Source: Mycobacterium sp. (lineage in GTDB: Bacteria; Actinomycetota; Actinomycetes; Mycobacteriales; Mycobacteriaceae). Taken from it: a stretch of DNA of 64,000 nucleotides. The stretch lies in NCBI RefSeq assembly GCF_004298145.1, contig NZ_SCRH01000013.1:62001-126000 (forward strand), in the 5' to 3' direction. Made by a program: the position numbers and the translations under genes. Under the pieces are notes generated by a model that ran no database searches, had not been told where the DNA came from, and saw nothing but the letters and a program-made list of their open reading frames with translations. This document shows positions 43,473 through 52,669 of the stretch, in pieces (positions within the stretch are counted from its first letter, which is position 1; every line of letters begins with the position of its first letter).

Positions 43473-44237
43473 ATGGGTTATGCCGATCAGCTTTTCGATC
43501 TGACCGATCGGGTCATCCTGATCACCGGCGGCAGCCGCGGACTGGGGCGGGAGATGGCCTTCGGCGCGGCTCGCTGCGGCGCGGACGTCGTGATCGCCAG
43601 CCGCAACATGGACAACTGCGTCTCCACCGCCACCGAGATCGAGGCCGAGACCGGGCGTTCCGCCATGCCGTATCAGGTGCACGTGGGGCGCTGGGATCAA
43701 CTCGGCGGCCTGGTCGACGCGACGTACGAGCGGTTCGGCAAGGTCGACACGCTGATCAACAACGCGGGCATGTCGCCGCTGTACGACAAGCTCACCGACG
43801 TGACGGAGAAGCTGTTCGATGCCGTCGTCAACCTCAACCTCAAGGGCCCGTTCCGGTTGTCGGCGTTGGTGGGCGAGCGCATGGTGGCGGCGGGCCGGGG
43901 CTCGATCATCAACGTGAGCACGGCCGGGTCGCTGCGTCCGACGCCGGACATCATTCCCTACGCCGCGTCCAAGGCCGGGCTCAATGCCATGACCGAAGCG
44001 CTGGCGAAGGGTTTCGGTCCGACGGTGCGGGTCAACACGCTGATGGCCGGGCCGTTTCTCACCGATGTGAGCAAGGCATGGAACCTGGACGCGGCCAAAG
44101 GCAATATGTTCAGCCATCTTTCGCTGCAGCGCGCGGGAGACCCACGTGAAATCGTCGGCGCGGCACTGTTTTTGGCGTCCGATGCGTCCAGCTTCACCAC
44201 CGGCTCGATCCTGCGGGCCGACGGCGGAATCCCCTGA
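43473..44237 (+). CDS. short-chain dehydrogenase/reductase (SDR)
   Basis: A 254-residue classical SDR: LITGGSRGLGREMA cofactor loop, LINNAGM, IINVSTAGSLR with the catalytic Ser/Thr region, YAASKAGLNAM active-site pair, and SFTTGSILRADGG at the end. It starts 11 nt after the kinase gene and ends 13 nt before the dehydrogenase gene. It may oxidise or reduce a hydroxy/oxo group on the acyl chain handled by the operon. Confidence 0.87.
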   Translation: MGYADQLFDLTDRVILITGGSRGLGREMAFGAARCGADVVIASRNMDNCVSTATEIEAETGRSAMPYQVHVGRWDQLGGLVDATYERFGKVDTLINNAGMSPLYDKLTDVTEKLFDAVVNLNLKGPFRLSALVGERMVAAGRGSIINVSTAGSLRPTPDIIPYAASKAGLNAMTEALAKGFGPTVRVNTLMAGPFLTDVSKAWNLDAAKGNMFSHLSLQRAGDPREIVGAALFLASDASSFTTGSILRADGGIP

Positions 44238-44250
44238 GAGGAGTGTTCGA

Positions 44251-45534
44251 ATGTCCTGGGACTTTTCAACCGAGCCGGAGTTCGAGGAGAAGCTCGAGTG
44301 GATCCGCGAATTCGTTCGTGACGAGGTGCAACCGCTGGAGGTGATCTTCGGAGGCTGCGAGTTCCTGCCACTGAACGATGAGCGGCGCCGCATTGTCGAC
44401 CCGCTCAAACAGCAGGTTCGCGACAAGGGTTTGTGGGCACCGCATCTGGGCCCGGAGCTGGGCGGGCAGGGTTTCGGCGCGGTCAAGCTGACGTTGATCA
44501 ACGAGATCCTGGGCCGCAGCCCGTGGGCGCCGATCGTGTTCGGAACGCAAGCGCCCGACACCGGCAACGCCGAGATCATCGCCCGCTTCGGAACCCCGGA
44601 GCAGAAGGACCGCTACCTGGCTGGGCTGCTGTCCGGGGAGATCTTCTCGTGCTTCTCGATGACCGAACCGCAGGGCGGCGCCGACCCGCGGGTGTTCACC
44701 ACCCGGGCCGTCCGCGACGGTGACGACTGGGTGATCACCGGCCGAAAGTACTTCTCCTCCAACGCCTCCGTCGCCTCCTTCTTCATCGTGGTCGCGATCA
44801 CCGATCCCGACGTGTCCGTCCATACCGGCGCATCGACGTTCCTGATCCCGGCCGGGACCGAGGGGCTTGTCCTGGAAGCCAACCACCACCTGGTCGGCGC
44901 CGACCCGCACGAGCCCGGGCATTCCCTGGTGCACTACGACGATGTGCGCGTGCCCGCCGACGCCCTGCTCGGCGAGCCCGGTCAGGGCTTCCCGATACTG
45001 CAGACCCGGCTGGCCGGCGGGCGGCTGCATCACGCGATGCGGTCCATCGGGATGGCGCAGCGCGCCGTGGAGATCATGTCGCGGCGGGCGAAAAGCCGCT
45101 TCACCCAGGGTAGTCTGCTCGCCGACAAACAACTGGTGCAGGAGTTCGTCGCCGATTCGTACACCGAGTTGATCCCGTTCCGGCTGACCGTGTTGCACGC
45201 CGCCTGGCTGATCGACAACGGCGACGAGCGCGCCGCCCGCGCGGAGATCGCCGCCTGCAAGATCCTCGCGTCGCAGGTACTCAAATCGATTGCGCTGCGC
45301 GCCATCCAGGTGCACGGCGCGCTCGGGCTCACCGACCAGCTGCCGCTCGTCAACGTGTTGCTCGGCGGCATCGCGCTCGGCCTGGCCGACGGGCCGACCG
45401 AAGCGCACAAGGTCAACCTGGCCCGGATGCTGCTCAAGGGGTACGAGGCCGAGGAAGGCGACTGGCCCAGCGAGATGCTCGACGTGCGGCGCGCGGCCGC
45501 CCGCGCCAAATACGGTGACCTCGTTGACCTCTGA
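44251..45534 (+). CDS. acyl-CoA dehydrogenase, ACAD10/11-like
   Basis: A 427-residue flavoprotein. The FAD-binding segment is FSCFSMTEPQGGAD, followed by WVITGRKYFSSNA and the C-terminal helical domain (AIQVHGALGLTDQLPLVNVLLG). At the position where most family members have the catalytic Glu in YEGT, this protein has ADGPTEAH with Asp380, as in ACAD10/ACAD11-type enzymes. With the APH-fold kinase two genes upstream it would rebuild the animal ACAD11 kinase-dehydrogenase pair. GAGAGGAG precedes the ATG. Confidence 0.87.
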   Translation: MSWDFSTEPEFEEKLEWIREFVRDEVQPLEVIFGGCEFLPLNDERRRIVDPLKQQVRDKGLWAPHLGPELGGQGFGAVKLTLINEILGRSPWAPIVFGTQAPDTGNAEIIARFGTPEQKDRYLAGLLSGEIFSCFSMTEPQGGADPRVFTTRAVRDGDDWVITGRKYFSSNASVASFFIVVAITDPDVSVHTGASTFLIPAGTEGLVLEANHHLVGADPHEPGHSLVHYDDVRVPADALLGEPGQGFPILQTRLAGGRLHHAMRSIGMAQRAVEIMSRRAKSRFTQGSLLADKQLVQEFVADSYTELIPFRLTVLHAAWLIDNGDERAARAEIAACKILASQVLKSIALRAIQVHGALGLTDQLPLVNVLLGGIALGLADGPTEAHKVNLARMLLKGYEAEEGDWPSEMLDVRRAAARAKYGDLVDL

Positions 45535-46138
45535 CAGGGTGACTGCGGCGGTCGAGCGGGCCCTGGATGACCGCCAGCGGGAGGCCACCGAGGAGGTGGA
45601 ACGCATTCTGGCCGCGGCGGTGCGCGTCATGGAACACACGGCACCCGAGCCGCCCCGGGTCAGCGACATCGTCGCCGAGGCGGGTTCGTCGAACAAGGCT
45701 TTCTACCGCTATTTCGCGGGCAAAGACGATCTCATCCTGGCCGTCATGGAACGCGGGGTGGCCATCGTCGTGTCCTACCTCGAACACCAGATGGCCAAGG
45801 AATCCGAGCCGCACGACAAGGTCGCCCGATGGATCGAGGGCACACTGGCGCAGGTGGCCGACCCGCACCTGATCAGCATGACCCGAGCGGCGGCCGGGCA
45901 GATGTCGGTCGGCACGAGTTGGCGCGCGGCCGACCAGGAGATGATGCGGCCGCTTCGCGAGCTGCTCGTCGAACCCGTTGCGGCACTGGGCAGTAGCGAC
46001 GTCGAACGCGACGTCGAGGCGGTGTTCAGCTGCACGGCGGCGACGCTGCGCCGCTATGTGGGCTCGGCGGAGGAGCCCGGGCCCGACGACATCGCACACG
46101 TGGTGCGGTTCTGTTTACGTGGGTTGGGGGCCAGTTGA
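45515..46138 (+). CDS. TetR-family transcriptional regulator
   Basis: The 207-residue product has a helix-turn-helix region PRVSDIVAEAGSSNKAFYRYFAGKDDLILAV and a variable ligand domain. It overlaps the end of the dehydrogenase gene when started at GTG 45515; GTG 45539 is an alternative that would overlap nothing. The stop overlaps the ATG of the next gene. It probably represses the operon through the palindrome at 42363, responding to an acyl-CoA or hydroxy acid. Confidence 0.84.
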   Translation: MTSLTSDRVTAAVERALDDRQREATEEVERILAAAVRVMEHTAPEPPRVSDIVAEAGSSNKAFYRYFAGKDDLILAVMERGVAIVVSYLEHQMAKESEPHDKVARWIEGTLAQVADPHLISMTRAAAGQMSVGTSWRAADQEMMRPLRELLVEPVAALGSSDVERDVEAVFSCTAATLRRYVGSAEEPGPDDIAHVVRFCLRGLGAS

Positions 46139-47106
46139 TGCGCGCGGTGGTCTGTCGTTCCTATGGCACCCCCGAGGACCTGGTCATCGACGACGTGCCC
46201 GACCCCGTTCCCGGGCCCGGCCAGCTGCTGGTGCGGGTGCGCGCGGCCGCGGTCAACTTCCCCGACGTGCTGTTCATCGCCGGCAAGTACCAGGTGAAAA
46301 TCCCGCCGCCGTTCATCCCCGGCAATGAGATCGCCGGTGAAGTCATCGCCGCCGGCGACGGCGCGCCGTTCGGTCCGGGACAGCGGGTAGCCGGGACCAC
46401 CTTCGGGGCGTTCGCCGAACAGGCCCTCCTCGACGCGAGCCAGGCGGAGCTCGTGCCCGAGGACGCCGACTTCGCGTCGGCCGCCGCCTTCGGCGTGACG
46501 TACCGGACCGCCTATCACGCGCTGCGCACGACCGCCGCGGTCACAGAAGGAGATTGGGTCGTCGTGCTCGGCGCCGCGGGCGGCGTGGGGCTGGCCGCGG
46601 TCGATCTGGCGGTGGCGATGAAGGCGCGGGTGCTGGCCGCGGCGTCGAGTCCGGAAAAGCTCGAGCTGTGCCGGCAGCGCGGCGCCGAGGCGACCGTCGA
46701 TTACGACCGGGAGGACCTGAAATCACGGATCCGTGAACTCACCGGCGACAGCGCGCGCGTGGTCCTGGACCCGGTCGGCGGATCGTATTCGGAGCCGGCG
46801 CTGCGCGGGCTCGCGCGTGGCGGCACGTTCGTCACGCTGGGCTATGCGGCCGGAACGATCCCGGCCATTCCGCTCAATCTCATACTGCTCAAAGACATCT
46901 GTGTGCGCGGCATGGAGATTCGCACCTTCATGACAGACCGGCCCGATGAGGCCGTGCGCGACTTGAAGGAGCTGTCGCAGATGTTCGCCGCCGGCACGGT
47001 CCGGCCGTACATCGGCGCGCGATTCCCGCTGCCGGAGACCGCCGCCGCGTTGCGGCATGTGGCCGACCGCAAGGTGCTGGGCAAGGTGGTGATCGACGTC
47101 GGGTGA
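46138..47106 (+). CDS. zinc-independent quinone oxidoreductase (MDR family)
   Basis: A 322-residue NADPH:quinone-oxidoreductase-like enzyme. The N-terminal GroES-like domain contains AAAVNFPDVLFIAGKYQVKIPPPFIPGNEIAGEV. The Rossmann loop is VVLGAAGGVGLAAVDLAVA, with no zinc-ligand cysteines. The C-terminal TAAALRHVADRKVLGKVVIDVG is typical. The ATG overlaps the tetR stop (TGATG). Likely reduces enones or quinones produced in the pathway. Confidence 0.85.
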   Translation: MRAVVCRSYGTPEDLVIDDVPDPVPGPGQLLVRVRAAAVNFPDVLFIAGKYQVKIPPPFIPGNEIAGEVIAAGDGAPFGPGQRVAGTTFGAFAEQALLDASQAELVPEDADFASAAAFGVTYRTAYHALRTTAAVTEGDWVVVLGAAGGVGLAAVDLAVAMKARVLAAASSPEKLELCRQRGAEATVDYDREDLKSRIRELTGDSARVVLDPVGGSYSEPALRGLARGGTFVTLGYAAGTIPAIPLNLILLKDICVRGMEIRTFMTDRPDEAVRDLKELSQMFAAGTVRPYIGARFPLPETAAALRHVADRKVLGKVVIDVG

Positions 47107-47119
47107 CGCCGACCGGGTC

Positions 47120-48997
47120 TCACGGCGTGACGATGTTGAAATTCGGGTCCGGCGCGTCGAGCACATCCAGTAAGGCCTGCAGCGCACCCCGGTCACCGGA
47201 GAGCTCCACACCGGGTGCGCTGAAATCACCCGATACCAGGGCGAGGAGCCGAATCTTGCCGGCCAGTCTGACCGTAACGGTTGCCGTCGCGGGATCGGGT
47301 GCGGCCTTGCGGTGGACGAGCACCCCGTTGCGCAGGGTGAGTCGGTAGTCGACCGCCGTGTCGGCAAAGATGATATCGATGGCGAGGTCGCGATCCCAGC
47401 TGCGCGGGCCGTTTACCCGGATGGCCAGGCCGTCGAAGATCTGCTCCGGCGTCAGTTGGGAAAGCATTGTGGGGGAAGCGACCTGACCCGCGGTGCCGAA
47501 GTTGCCGTCGCGCAATTCCGTCGCCCCGCTGAGGAAGAAATTGCGCCAGGTCGCGTTTTCGGCACCGTAGGCCAGTTGCTCGAGCGTGTCGGAATACAGT
47601 GCGCGGGCACCGGCATGCCCACTGTCGGTGAAAATCGCATGATCCAGTAGGGTTGCGGCCCAACGGAAGTCGCCAGAGTCGAATGCGGTCTTGGCGAGGT
47701 CGACGACTCGGTCGATGCCGCCCATCGCCTCGACATACCGGGGCGCGAGGGCCTCGGGGGGATGGGGCCACAGCCGGGCCGGGTTGCCGTCGAACCAACC
47801 CATGTAGCGCTGGTAGATGGCTTTGACGTTGTGGCTCACCGATCCGTAGTAGCCATGGGTGTGCCAGGCCTGCTCGAGTGCCGGTGGCATCCGGAACATT
47901 TCGGCGATCTCCACACCGGTGTAACCCTGGTTGAGCAATCGCAGCGTCTGGTCGTGCAAATACGCGTACATGTCGCGCTGCAGCGACAGGAACTCCACGA
48001 TGCTCTCACGTCCCCAGGTCGGCCAGTGGTGGGAAGCGAACACCACGTCGGCGCGGTCGGCGAAGGTGTCGATAGCCTCGGTGAGGTAACCGGACCAGGC
48101 GTGCGGGTCACGCACCAGCGCACCGCGCAGGGTCAGCAGGTTGTGCAGATTGTGGGTGGCGTTCTCCGCCATGCACAGCGCGCGGAAACGCGGGAAATAG
48201 AAATGCATTTCGGCGGGCGCCTCGGTGCCGGGCGCCATCTGGAACTCGATCTCCACGCCGTCGATCGTGCGTTTTTCACCGGTGGTGCGGATGTCGACGG
48301 TGGGGACGATGACGGCGACCTCGCCGGTGGACGTCGCCTGGCCGAGTCCGCAGCCGACCTGATCCAGGGGTCCCCGCGGCAGCTGGGCGCCATACATGTA
48401 CGTGGCCCGCCGCGTCATTGCCGGTCCGGCGTAAACGTTTTCCCGCACCGCATGCTCGACGAAGCCTTCCGGTGCCAGCACTTCCACCATGCCGGCGTCC
48501 ACGTCGGCCTGCGAGGTGACGCCCAGTACGCCACCGAAGTGATCGACATGGCTGTGGGTGTAGATCACCGCGACGACGGGCCGGTCGCCGCCGCGCTGCC
48601 CGCGATAGAGCGCAAGCGCCGCCGCGGCCACTTCGGTGGACACCAGGGGATCGATGACGATGATGCCGGTGTCGGTTTCGACGAAAGTCACGTTGGAGAT
48701 GTCGAAGCCGCGCACTTGATAGATACCCGGCACCACTTCGTAGAGGCCCTGTTTGGCGGCCAGCGTCGATTGCCGCCACAGGCCGGGGTGCACCGACGTC
48801 GGGGCCGCGCCGTCCAGGAAGGCGTAGGCATCGTTGTCCCACACCACTCGGCCGTCGGCCGCTCGAATCACGCACGGCGACAACGCGGCAATGAATCCGC
48901 GATCGGCGCTGCGGAAATCCGCGTGGTCCTGAAATGGCAGGAAAAATTCGCGATGGGCGGACTCGATGACGGGACTGGGGGGTTTGTGGTCCACCAT
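47120..48997 (-). CDS. alkyl sulfatase, metallo-beta-lactamase fold (Rv3762c-like)
   Basis: Hydrolyses alkyl sulfate esters by a di-zinc centre, as in SdsA1. The 625 residues are close to the length I recall for Mtb Rv3762c. Metal ligands are intact: THSHVDHFGG with H148, H150, D152 and H153, then EAPAEMHFYFP, CMAENATHNLHNL and FASHHWPTWG. A dimerisation domain (GYYGSVSHNVKAIYQRYMGWFDG) and a C-terminal SCP2-like lipid-binding domain follow. ATG at 48997 is preferred because of AAGG upstream; an ATG 17 codons earlier adds an atypical segment. Confidence 0.87.
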   Translation of the reverse strand: MVDHKPPSPVIESAHREFFLPFQDHADFRSADRGFIAALSPCVIRAADGRVVWDNDAYAFLDGAAPTSVHPGLWRQSTLAAKQGLYEVVPGIYQVRGFDISNVTFVETDTGIIVIDPLVSTEVAAAALALYRGQRGGDRPVVAVIYTHSHVDHFGGVLGVTSQADVDAGMVEVLAPEGFVEHAVRENVYAGPAMTRRATYMYGAQLPRGPLDQVGCGLGQATSTGEVAVIVPTVDIRTTGEKRTIDGVEIEFQMAPGTEAPAEMHFYFPRFRALCMAENATHNLHNLLTLRGALVRDPHAWSGYLTEAIDTFADRADVVFASHHWPTWGRESIVEFLSLQRDMYAYLHDQTLRLLNQGYTGVEIAEMFRMPPALEQAWHTHGYYGSVSHNVKAIYQRYMGWFDGNPARLWPHPPEALAPRYVEAMGGIDRVVDLAKTAFDSGDFRWAATLLDHAIFTDSGHAGARALYSDTLEQLAYGAENATWRNFFLSGATELRDGNFGTAGQVASPTMLSQLTPEQIFDGLAIRVNGPRSWDRDLAIDIIFADTAVDYRLTLRNGVLVHRKAAPDPATATVTVRLAGKIRLLALVSGDFSAPGVELSGDRGALQALLDVLDAPDPNFNIVTP

Positions 48998-49175
48998 TTG
49001 TACCTTGCCATTGATGCAATAGTCCGCGAAAGCCGTTCCCGGCGGCATTTCACCCGCTAAATAATGAACACAGCAACAATTTCTCGGGGTTCTGGATTCT
49101 CGGTCCAGTTAACCCGCATACTGCCCAGACGGCTCTCAATGCCGAGGGCCGCAACTTTCGGGCAAAGGAGAACAG

Positions 49176-49661
49176 GTGAAGCGTCAACTGACGGTCGCGG
49201 TGGCCGGAGCGGCAATTCTGGCCGCGGGCATTTCCGGCTGTTCGAGTGGTAACAAGTCGGCTACGAACAGTTCCGCGAGTAGCTCGGGTACCAGCGCGTC
49301 GGCAAGCACCGGCGGTGCCGCCGGCACGAAGGTCACCATCGACGGCAAGGACCAGAACGTCACCGGTTCGGTCGTCTGCACAAATGCGGGTGGCACCATC
49401 AACATCGCGATCGGTGGCGCGGCGACCGGCATCGCCGCCGTGCTCAGCGACGGCAACCCCCCACAGGTGAAATCCGTTGGGCTGGGCAACGTCAACGGTG
49501 TGACGCTCGGATACACCTCCGGTACCGGCCAGGGCAACGCCACCGCCAGCAAGGATGGCAACAGCTACAAGATCAGCGGCTCCGCCACCGGGGTCGACAT
49601 GGCCAACCCGATGCAGCCGGTGAACAAGCCGTTCGAAATCAATGTGACCTGCACCAGCTAG
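49176..49661 (+). CDS. lpqH: 19-kDa lipoprotein LpqH
   Basis: A major surface lipoprotein antigen and TLR2 ligand of slow-growing mycobacteria. The 161-residue product starts [20 protein letters not shown] and has lipidated Cys22. A Ser/Thr/Ala-rich linker (O-mannosylated in homologues) follows, then the conserved domain [18 protein letters not shown] to FEINVTCTS. The GTG start follows AAAGGAG. Position between the alkyl sulfatase and tcrXY is the same as in Mtb (Rv3763). Confidence 0.96.
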   Translation: MKRQLTVAVAGAAILAAGISGCSSGNKSATNSSASSSGTSASASTGGAAGTKVTIDGKDQNVTGSVVCTNAGGTINIAIGGAATGIAAVLSDGNPPQVKSVGLGNVNGVTLGYTSGTGQGNATASKDGNSYKISGSATGVDMANPMQPVNKPFEINVTCTS

Positions 49662-49678
49662 GCCGATGCGGGCGGTTG

Positions 49679-51181
49679 TCATCCGTTGGGTGGCAACCGC
49701 ACCGTGAACTCGGTATGGCCCGGCGAGCTGTTCACCGCGATCGTCCCGTTGTGCGCTTTCACCACGGCCGAGACGATCGCCAGACCGAGCCCGGTGCTGC
49801 CGCCCTTGCGCGAGCGCGAGGAATCGCCGCGGGCGAACCGTTCGAAGACCTCCGATTGCAGCGCCACCGGGATGCCGGGTCCGTTGTCGATGACCTGCAG
49901 CACGGTGTGCGACGGCTCGGTGCTCAACCGCGTCGTCACAACGGTGCCCGCGCCGGTGTGGACGCGGGCGTTGGCAAGCAGATTCGTCAGCACCTGGTGG
50001 AGCCGCGCCGCGTCACCGGTGACGACCACCGGTTCTTCGGGCAGGTCGAGTTCCCATTGATGATCCGGTCCCGCGACGTGAGCGTCGTTGACCGCATCGA
50101 CCGCCAACCGTGACAGATCTACCGATTCGCGTTCCAGCGGCCGGCCGGAATCCAGTCGGGCCAGCAGCAGCAGGTCCTCGACGAGGCGCGTCATCCGCTC
50201 GGTCTCGGATGCCACCCGGCTCATCGCCTGCGCTACCGCCTCGCGGTCGTCACCCATCCGTTGCGTCAGTTCGGTGTAGCCGCGGATCGCGGCAAGAGGC
50301 GTGCGCAGTTCGTGACTGGCGTCGGCGACGAACTGGCGAACGCGCGTCTCGCTGGCCTGGCGCGCCGAAAGCGCCTCCGCGATGTGGTCGAGCATCCGGT
50401 TGAGCGCGGCGCCGAGTTGTCCCACCTCGGTGGAGGGGTTCGCGTCGGATTCGCGCACGCGCACAGGTAGTTCGACCTCGCCGCGCGACAGCGGCAGGTC
50501 GGCTACCTCGCCCGCGGTTTGCGCGACACGGCGCAACGGCGCCAGTGCCCGCCTGATGATCACGACCCCGGCGATCGTCGCGGCCGCCAGCGCGACCGCC
50601 GTGACGATGCCGAAAGTGACCAGCATGCGGATCAGGGTGGCGTCGATGTTGGACATGGAGAGGCCGGTGACGATGATGTCGCTGCCATTCCGGCTCGGGG
50701 CCGCCACGACACGGTACCGGCCAAGGCCGTCCAGGTTCAGCGTGACCGGCGCGCGGTTGCCGGCGATCTGTTCCAGTTGGGTCCGGGCGGTCGGGGTCAG
50801 GTCGTCCCGCGCGCCGCTGCTGGTCAGGTAGCCCGCGTCAACCGTTTTGCCCTGGCTGACGACCGCCGCCACCATGCCCGCCGGCTGTCCCGGGGCGTCC
50901 AGGAACCGAGGCCCGGGCCCCGGCCTCGGCCTCGGGTAGTAGGAGTGCTGGTGGTGGTGGTGCCATCCCGGGTGGTTCGGTTCGGGGTACATCAGCGCCG
51001 AGCGGAATGAGGTCCCGGCGAGTTGGCCGTCGAGCTGCTTCACCAGGTGATGGTTCAGCGCCAGCTCGGTCCCCGCGGTGATGCCGACGCACACGATTGC
51101 CAAGACGACGATCTGTCCGACCAGCAGCCGCAGCCGAAGGGACCAGACCCTCCGCGGGTCAGCGGGCCGGCTTGAGGACAT
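49679..51181 (-). CDS. tcrY: sensor histidine kinase TcrY
   Basis: A 500-residue membrane sensor. Order: TM helix LLVGQIVVLAIVCVGITAGTE, an extracytoplasmic domain with a His/Pro-rich stretch, a second TM helix (TFGIVTAVALAAATIAGVVIIRR), a HAMP domain, and H-box FVADASHELRTPLAAIRGY with the phospho-His. The ATPase domain has an N-box NLLANARVH, DNGPGIP and GLGLAIV. It overlaps the end of tcrX by 23 nt and is co-transcribed with it. The signal it senses is not established. Confidence 0.93.
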   Translation of the reverse strand: MSSSRPADPRRVWSLRLRLLVGQIVVLAIVCVGITAGTELALNHHLVKQLDGQLAGTSFRSALMYPEPNHPGWHHHHQHSYYPRPRPGPGPRFLDAPGQPAGMVAAVVSQGKTVDAGYLTSSGARDDLTPTARTQLEQIAGNRAPVTLNLDGLGRYRVVAAPSRNGSDIIVTGLSMSNIDATLIRMLVTFGIVTAVALAAATIAGVVIIRRALAPLRRVAQTAGEVADLPLSRGEVELPVRVRESDANPSTEVGQLGAALNRMLDHIAEALSARQASETRVRQFVADASHELRTPLAAIRGYTELTQRMGDDREAVAQAMSRVASETERMTRLVEDLLLLARLDSGRPLERESVDLSRLAVDAVNDAHVAGPDHQWELDLPEEPVVVTGDAARLHQVLTNLLANARVHTGAGTVVTTRLSTEPSHTVLQVIDNGPGIPVALQSEVFERFARGDSSRSRKGGSTGLGLAIVSAVVKAHNGTIAVNSSPGHTEFTVRLPPNG

Positions 51182-51863
51182 AACCCGCGCCGCGCAGCGT
51201 GTGGATCATCGGATCGCGACCGTTGTCGATCTTCTTGCGCAGGTAGGAAATGTAGAGCTCGACGATGTTGGACCGGCCGCCGAAGTCGTAACTCCATACC
51301 CTGTCCAGGATTTGGGCCTTGCTCAGTACCCGCTTGGAGTTGCGCATCATGAACCGCAGCAGTTCAAATTCCGTCGACGTCAACGAGATCGGCTCACCGG
51401 CGCGGGTGACCTCGTGGCTGTCCTCGTCGAGGACCAAGTCCCCGACCACCAGCTGCGCGCCGCTGTCCACCGTCGTCACCCCGGTGCGCCGCAACAGCGC
51501 CCGCAAGCGCAGCACGACCTCTTCGATGCTGAATGGTTTGGTGACGTAATCGTCACCGCCGGCCGTCAGGCCCGCGATGCGATCTTCGACCGCGTCCTTG
51601 GCCGTCAACAGCAGCACCGGCAGCTGCGGGATCTCCCCGCGCAGTTTGTGCAGCACCTCGAGGCCGCTCATGTCGGGCAGCATCACATCGAGAACAACCA
51701 CGTCCGGACGCTGGTTGCGGGCGGCCGCGACGGCCGATTCCCCATCCCCGGCGGTGGAGATGTTCCAGCCCTCATACCGCAGCGCCATCGACACCATTTC
51801 GGCCAGGACGGGTTCGTCGTCGACGACCAGCACGTTGATGGGGTTGCCGTCGGCACGGCACAT
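51159..51863 (-). CDS. tcrX: OmpR-family response regulator TcrX
   Basis: A 234-residue partner of TcrY. The receiver domain has VVDDEP, phospho-acceptor Asp59 in VVLDVMLPD and the LLTAKDA Lys region. The C-terminal winged helix (LTSTEFELLRFMM, then VWSYDFGGRSNIVELYISYLRKKID) binds DNA. ATG 51863 matches the recalled Mtb TcrX length, so the 12-codon upstream extension is rejected. Three 6-bp direct repeats at 11-bp spacing lie upstream and may be its own target. Confidence 0.94.
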   Translation of the reverse strand: MCRADGNPINVLVVDDEPVLAEMVSMALRYEGWNISTAGDGESAVAAARNQRPDVVVLDVMLPDMSGLEVLHKLRGEIPQLPVLLLTAKDAVEDRIAGLTAGGDDYVTKPFSIEEVVLRLRALLRRTGVTTVDSGAQLVVGDLVLDEDSHEVTRAGEPISLTSTEFELLRFMMRNSKRVLSKAQILDRVWSYDFGGRSNIVELYISYLRKKIDNGRDPMIHTLRGAGYVLKPAR

Positions 51864-51931
51864 GACAACCCGCTCTACCGAGGCTCGGGGCTGCGTCACA
51901 ATCTCCAGTATCCGCCGCCGACTGAGCCGAG

Positions 51932-51959
51932 CCTATGACCAACCTATGCGCGCCCTGTG
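51932..51959. promoter_or_regulatory. three 11-bp-spaced direct repeats upstream of tcrX
   Basis: CCTATG at 51932, CCTATG at 51943 and CCTGTG at 51954 (plus strand) are exactly one helical turn apart, starting 69 bases before the tcrX ATG. OmpR-type regulators bind direct repeats at this spacing, so autoregulation by TcrX is plausible. Confidence 0.5.
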
Positions 51960-51984
51960 AACAGATCGCGCGACGGCCGGAGCG

Positions 51985-52140
51985 TTAATACCAGTAGCGC
52001 CTGCCGGCGACGGGGCGGCCGATCGAGCCAAGGATCCACAGGATCGCGCCGATCACCAGCAGCACGATGCCTAGCGTGGTCAGCACGGGTACGTGGAAGA
52101 AATACCCGAGAACAAGCAGGACAATTCCTAAGATAACCAT
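51985..52140 (-). CDS. small two-helix membrane protein
   Basis: A 51-residue hydrophobic protein: VILGIVLLVLGYFF, HVPVLTTLGIVLLVIGAILWILGSIG, then the basic and aromatic end RPVAGRRYWY. GAAGGAAG sits well before ATG 52140. Similar tiny membrane proteins are common in mycobacteria, with no known function. Confidence 0.7.
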   Translation of the reverse strand: MVILGIVLLVLGYFFHVPVLTTLGIVLLVIGAILWILGSIGRPVAGRRYWY

Positions 52141-52162
52141 TTCGACTTCCTTCGGGTGTGAG

Positions 52163-52390
52163 TTAGAGATTGATCGCTGGCATTGAACTTGGTTGCGGCA
52201 GATGACAATCCGTAACCTTCGGGTTGACACCGAAGTAATTCAAGGGTCCGGCGACCACGGTCACCGCAACCGTGCCCGCTGAGGCGCAGGTCGTTTGGTC
52301 GTTTTTGAAGTAATCCCGTTGCCACGCCGCGAAGGCTCCGATCAGCAACCACACCAAAGCAACCGTTCCGATGATCCCACTGCCACGCAT
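52163..52390 (-). CDS. small membrane-anchored or secreted protein
   Basis: A 75-residue protein with an N-terminal hydrophobic helix (IIGTVALVWLLIGAFAAW) and an outer part with two cysteines (TTCASAG, VTDCHLP). TTGGAGGT precedes the ATG at 52390. The 51-residue membrane protein follows 22 nt after its stop, so both may share a transcript. Function unknown. Confidence 0.68.
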   Translation of the reverse strand: MRGSGIIGTVALVWLLIGAFAAWQRDYFKNDQTTCASAGTVAVTVVAGPLNYFGVNPKVTDCHLPQPSSMPAINL

Positions 52391-52669
52391 CGTGACCTCC
52401 AATGTGGTCGAGCAGAACTTTCTCGTGGACCTGAAGTTACCCATTCGACTTATGTCTAAACATGCAATGGGTTATGCGGCAGTGCTTGTCGGCACGTCCC
52501 GGCACGTCAGAGGCGGTCGGCGGGCGCGCGACGGCCCGCTTCGCCGACCCTGGGGACAGCCAAGCGTCCTGAAGAAGCTCAGCTAATTCGAGGACTTCGT
52601 CCCAACTCGCGACATCCCCACCCGGAATGGCGTGACCGAGCAGCTAAATCGTCAGCGGCACTTTCGATC

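Noticed and set aside
44266..45696. 476-codon open frame antisense to the acyl-CoA dehydrogenase
   Set aside because: No recognisable protein features; the sense strand is a strong dehydrogenase.
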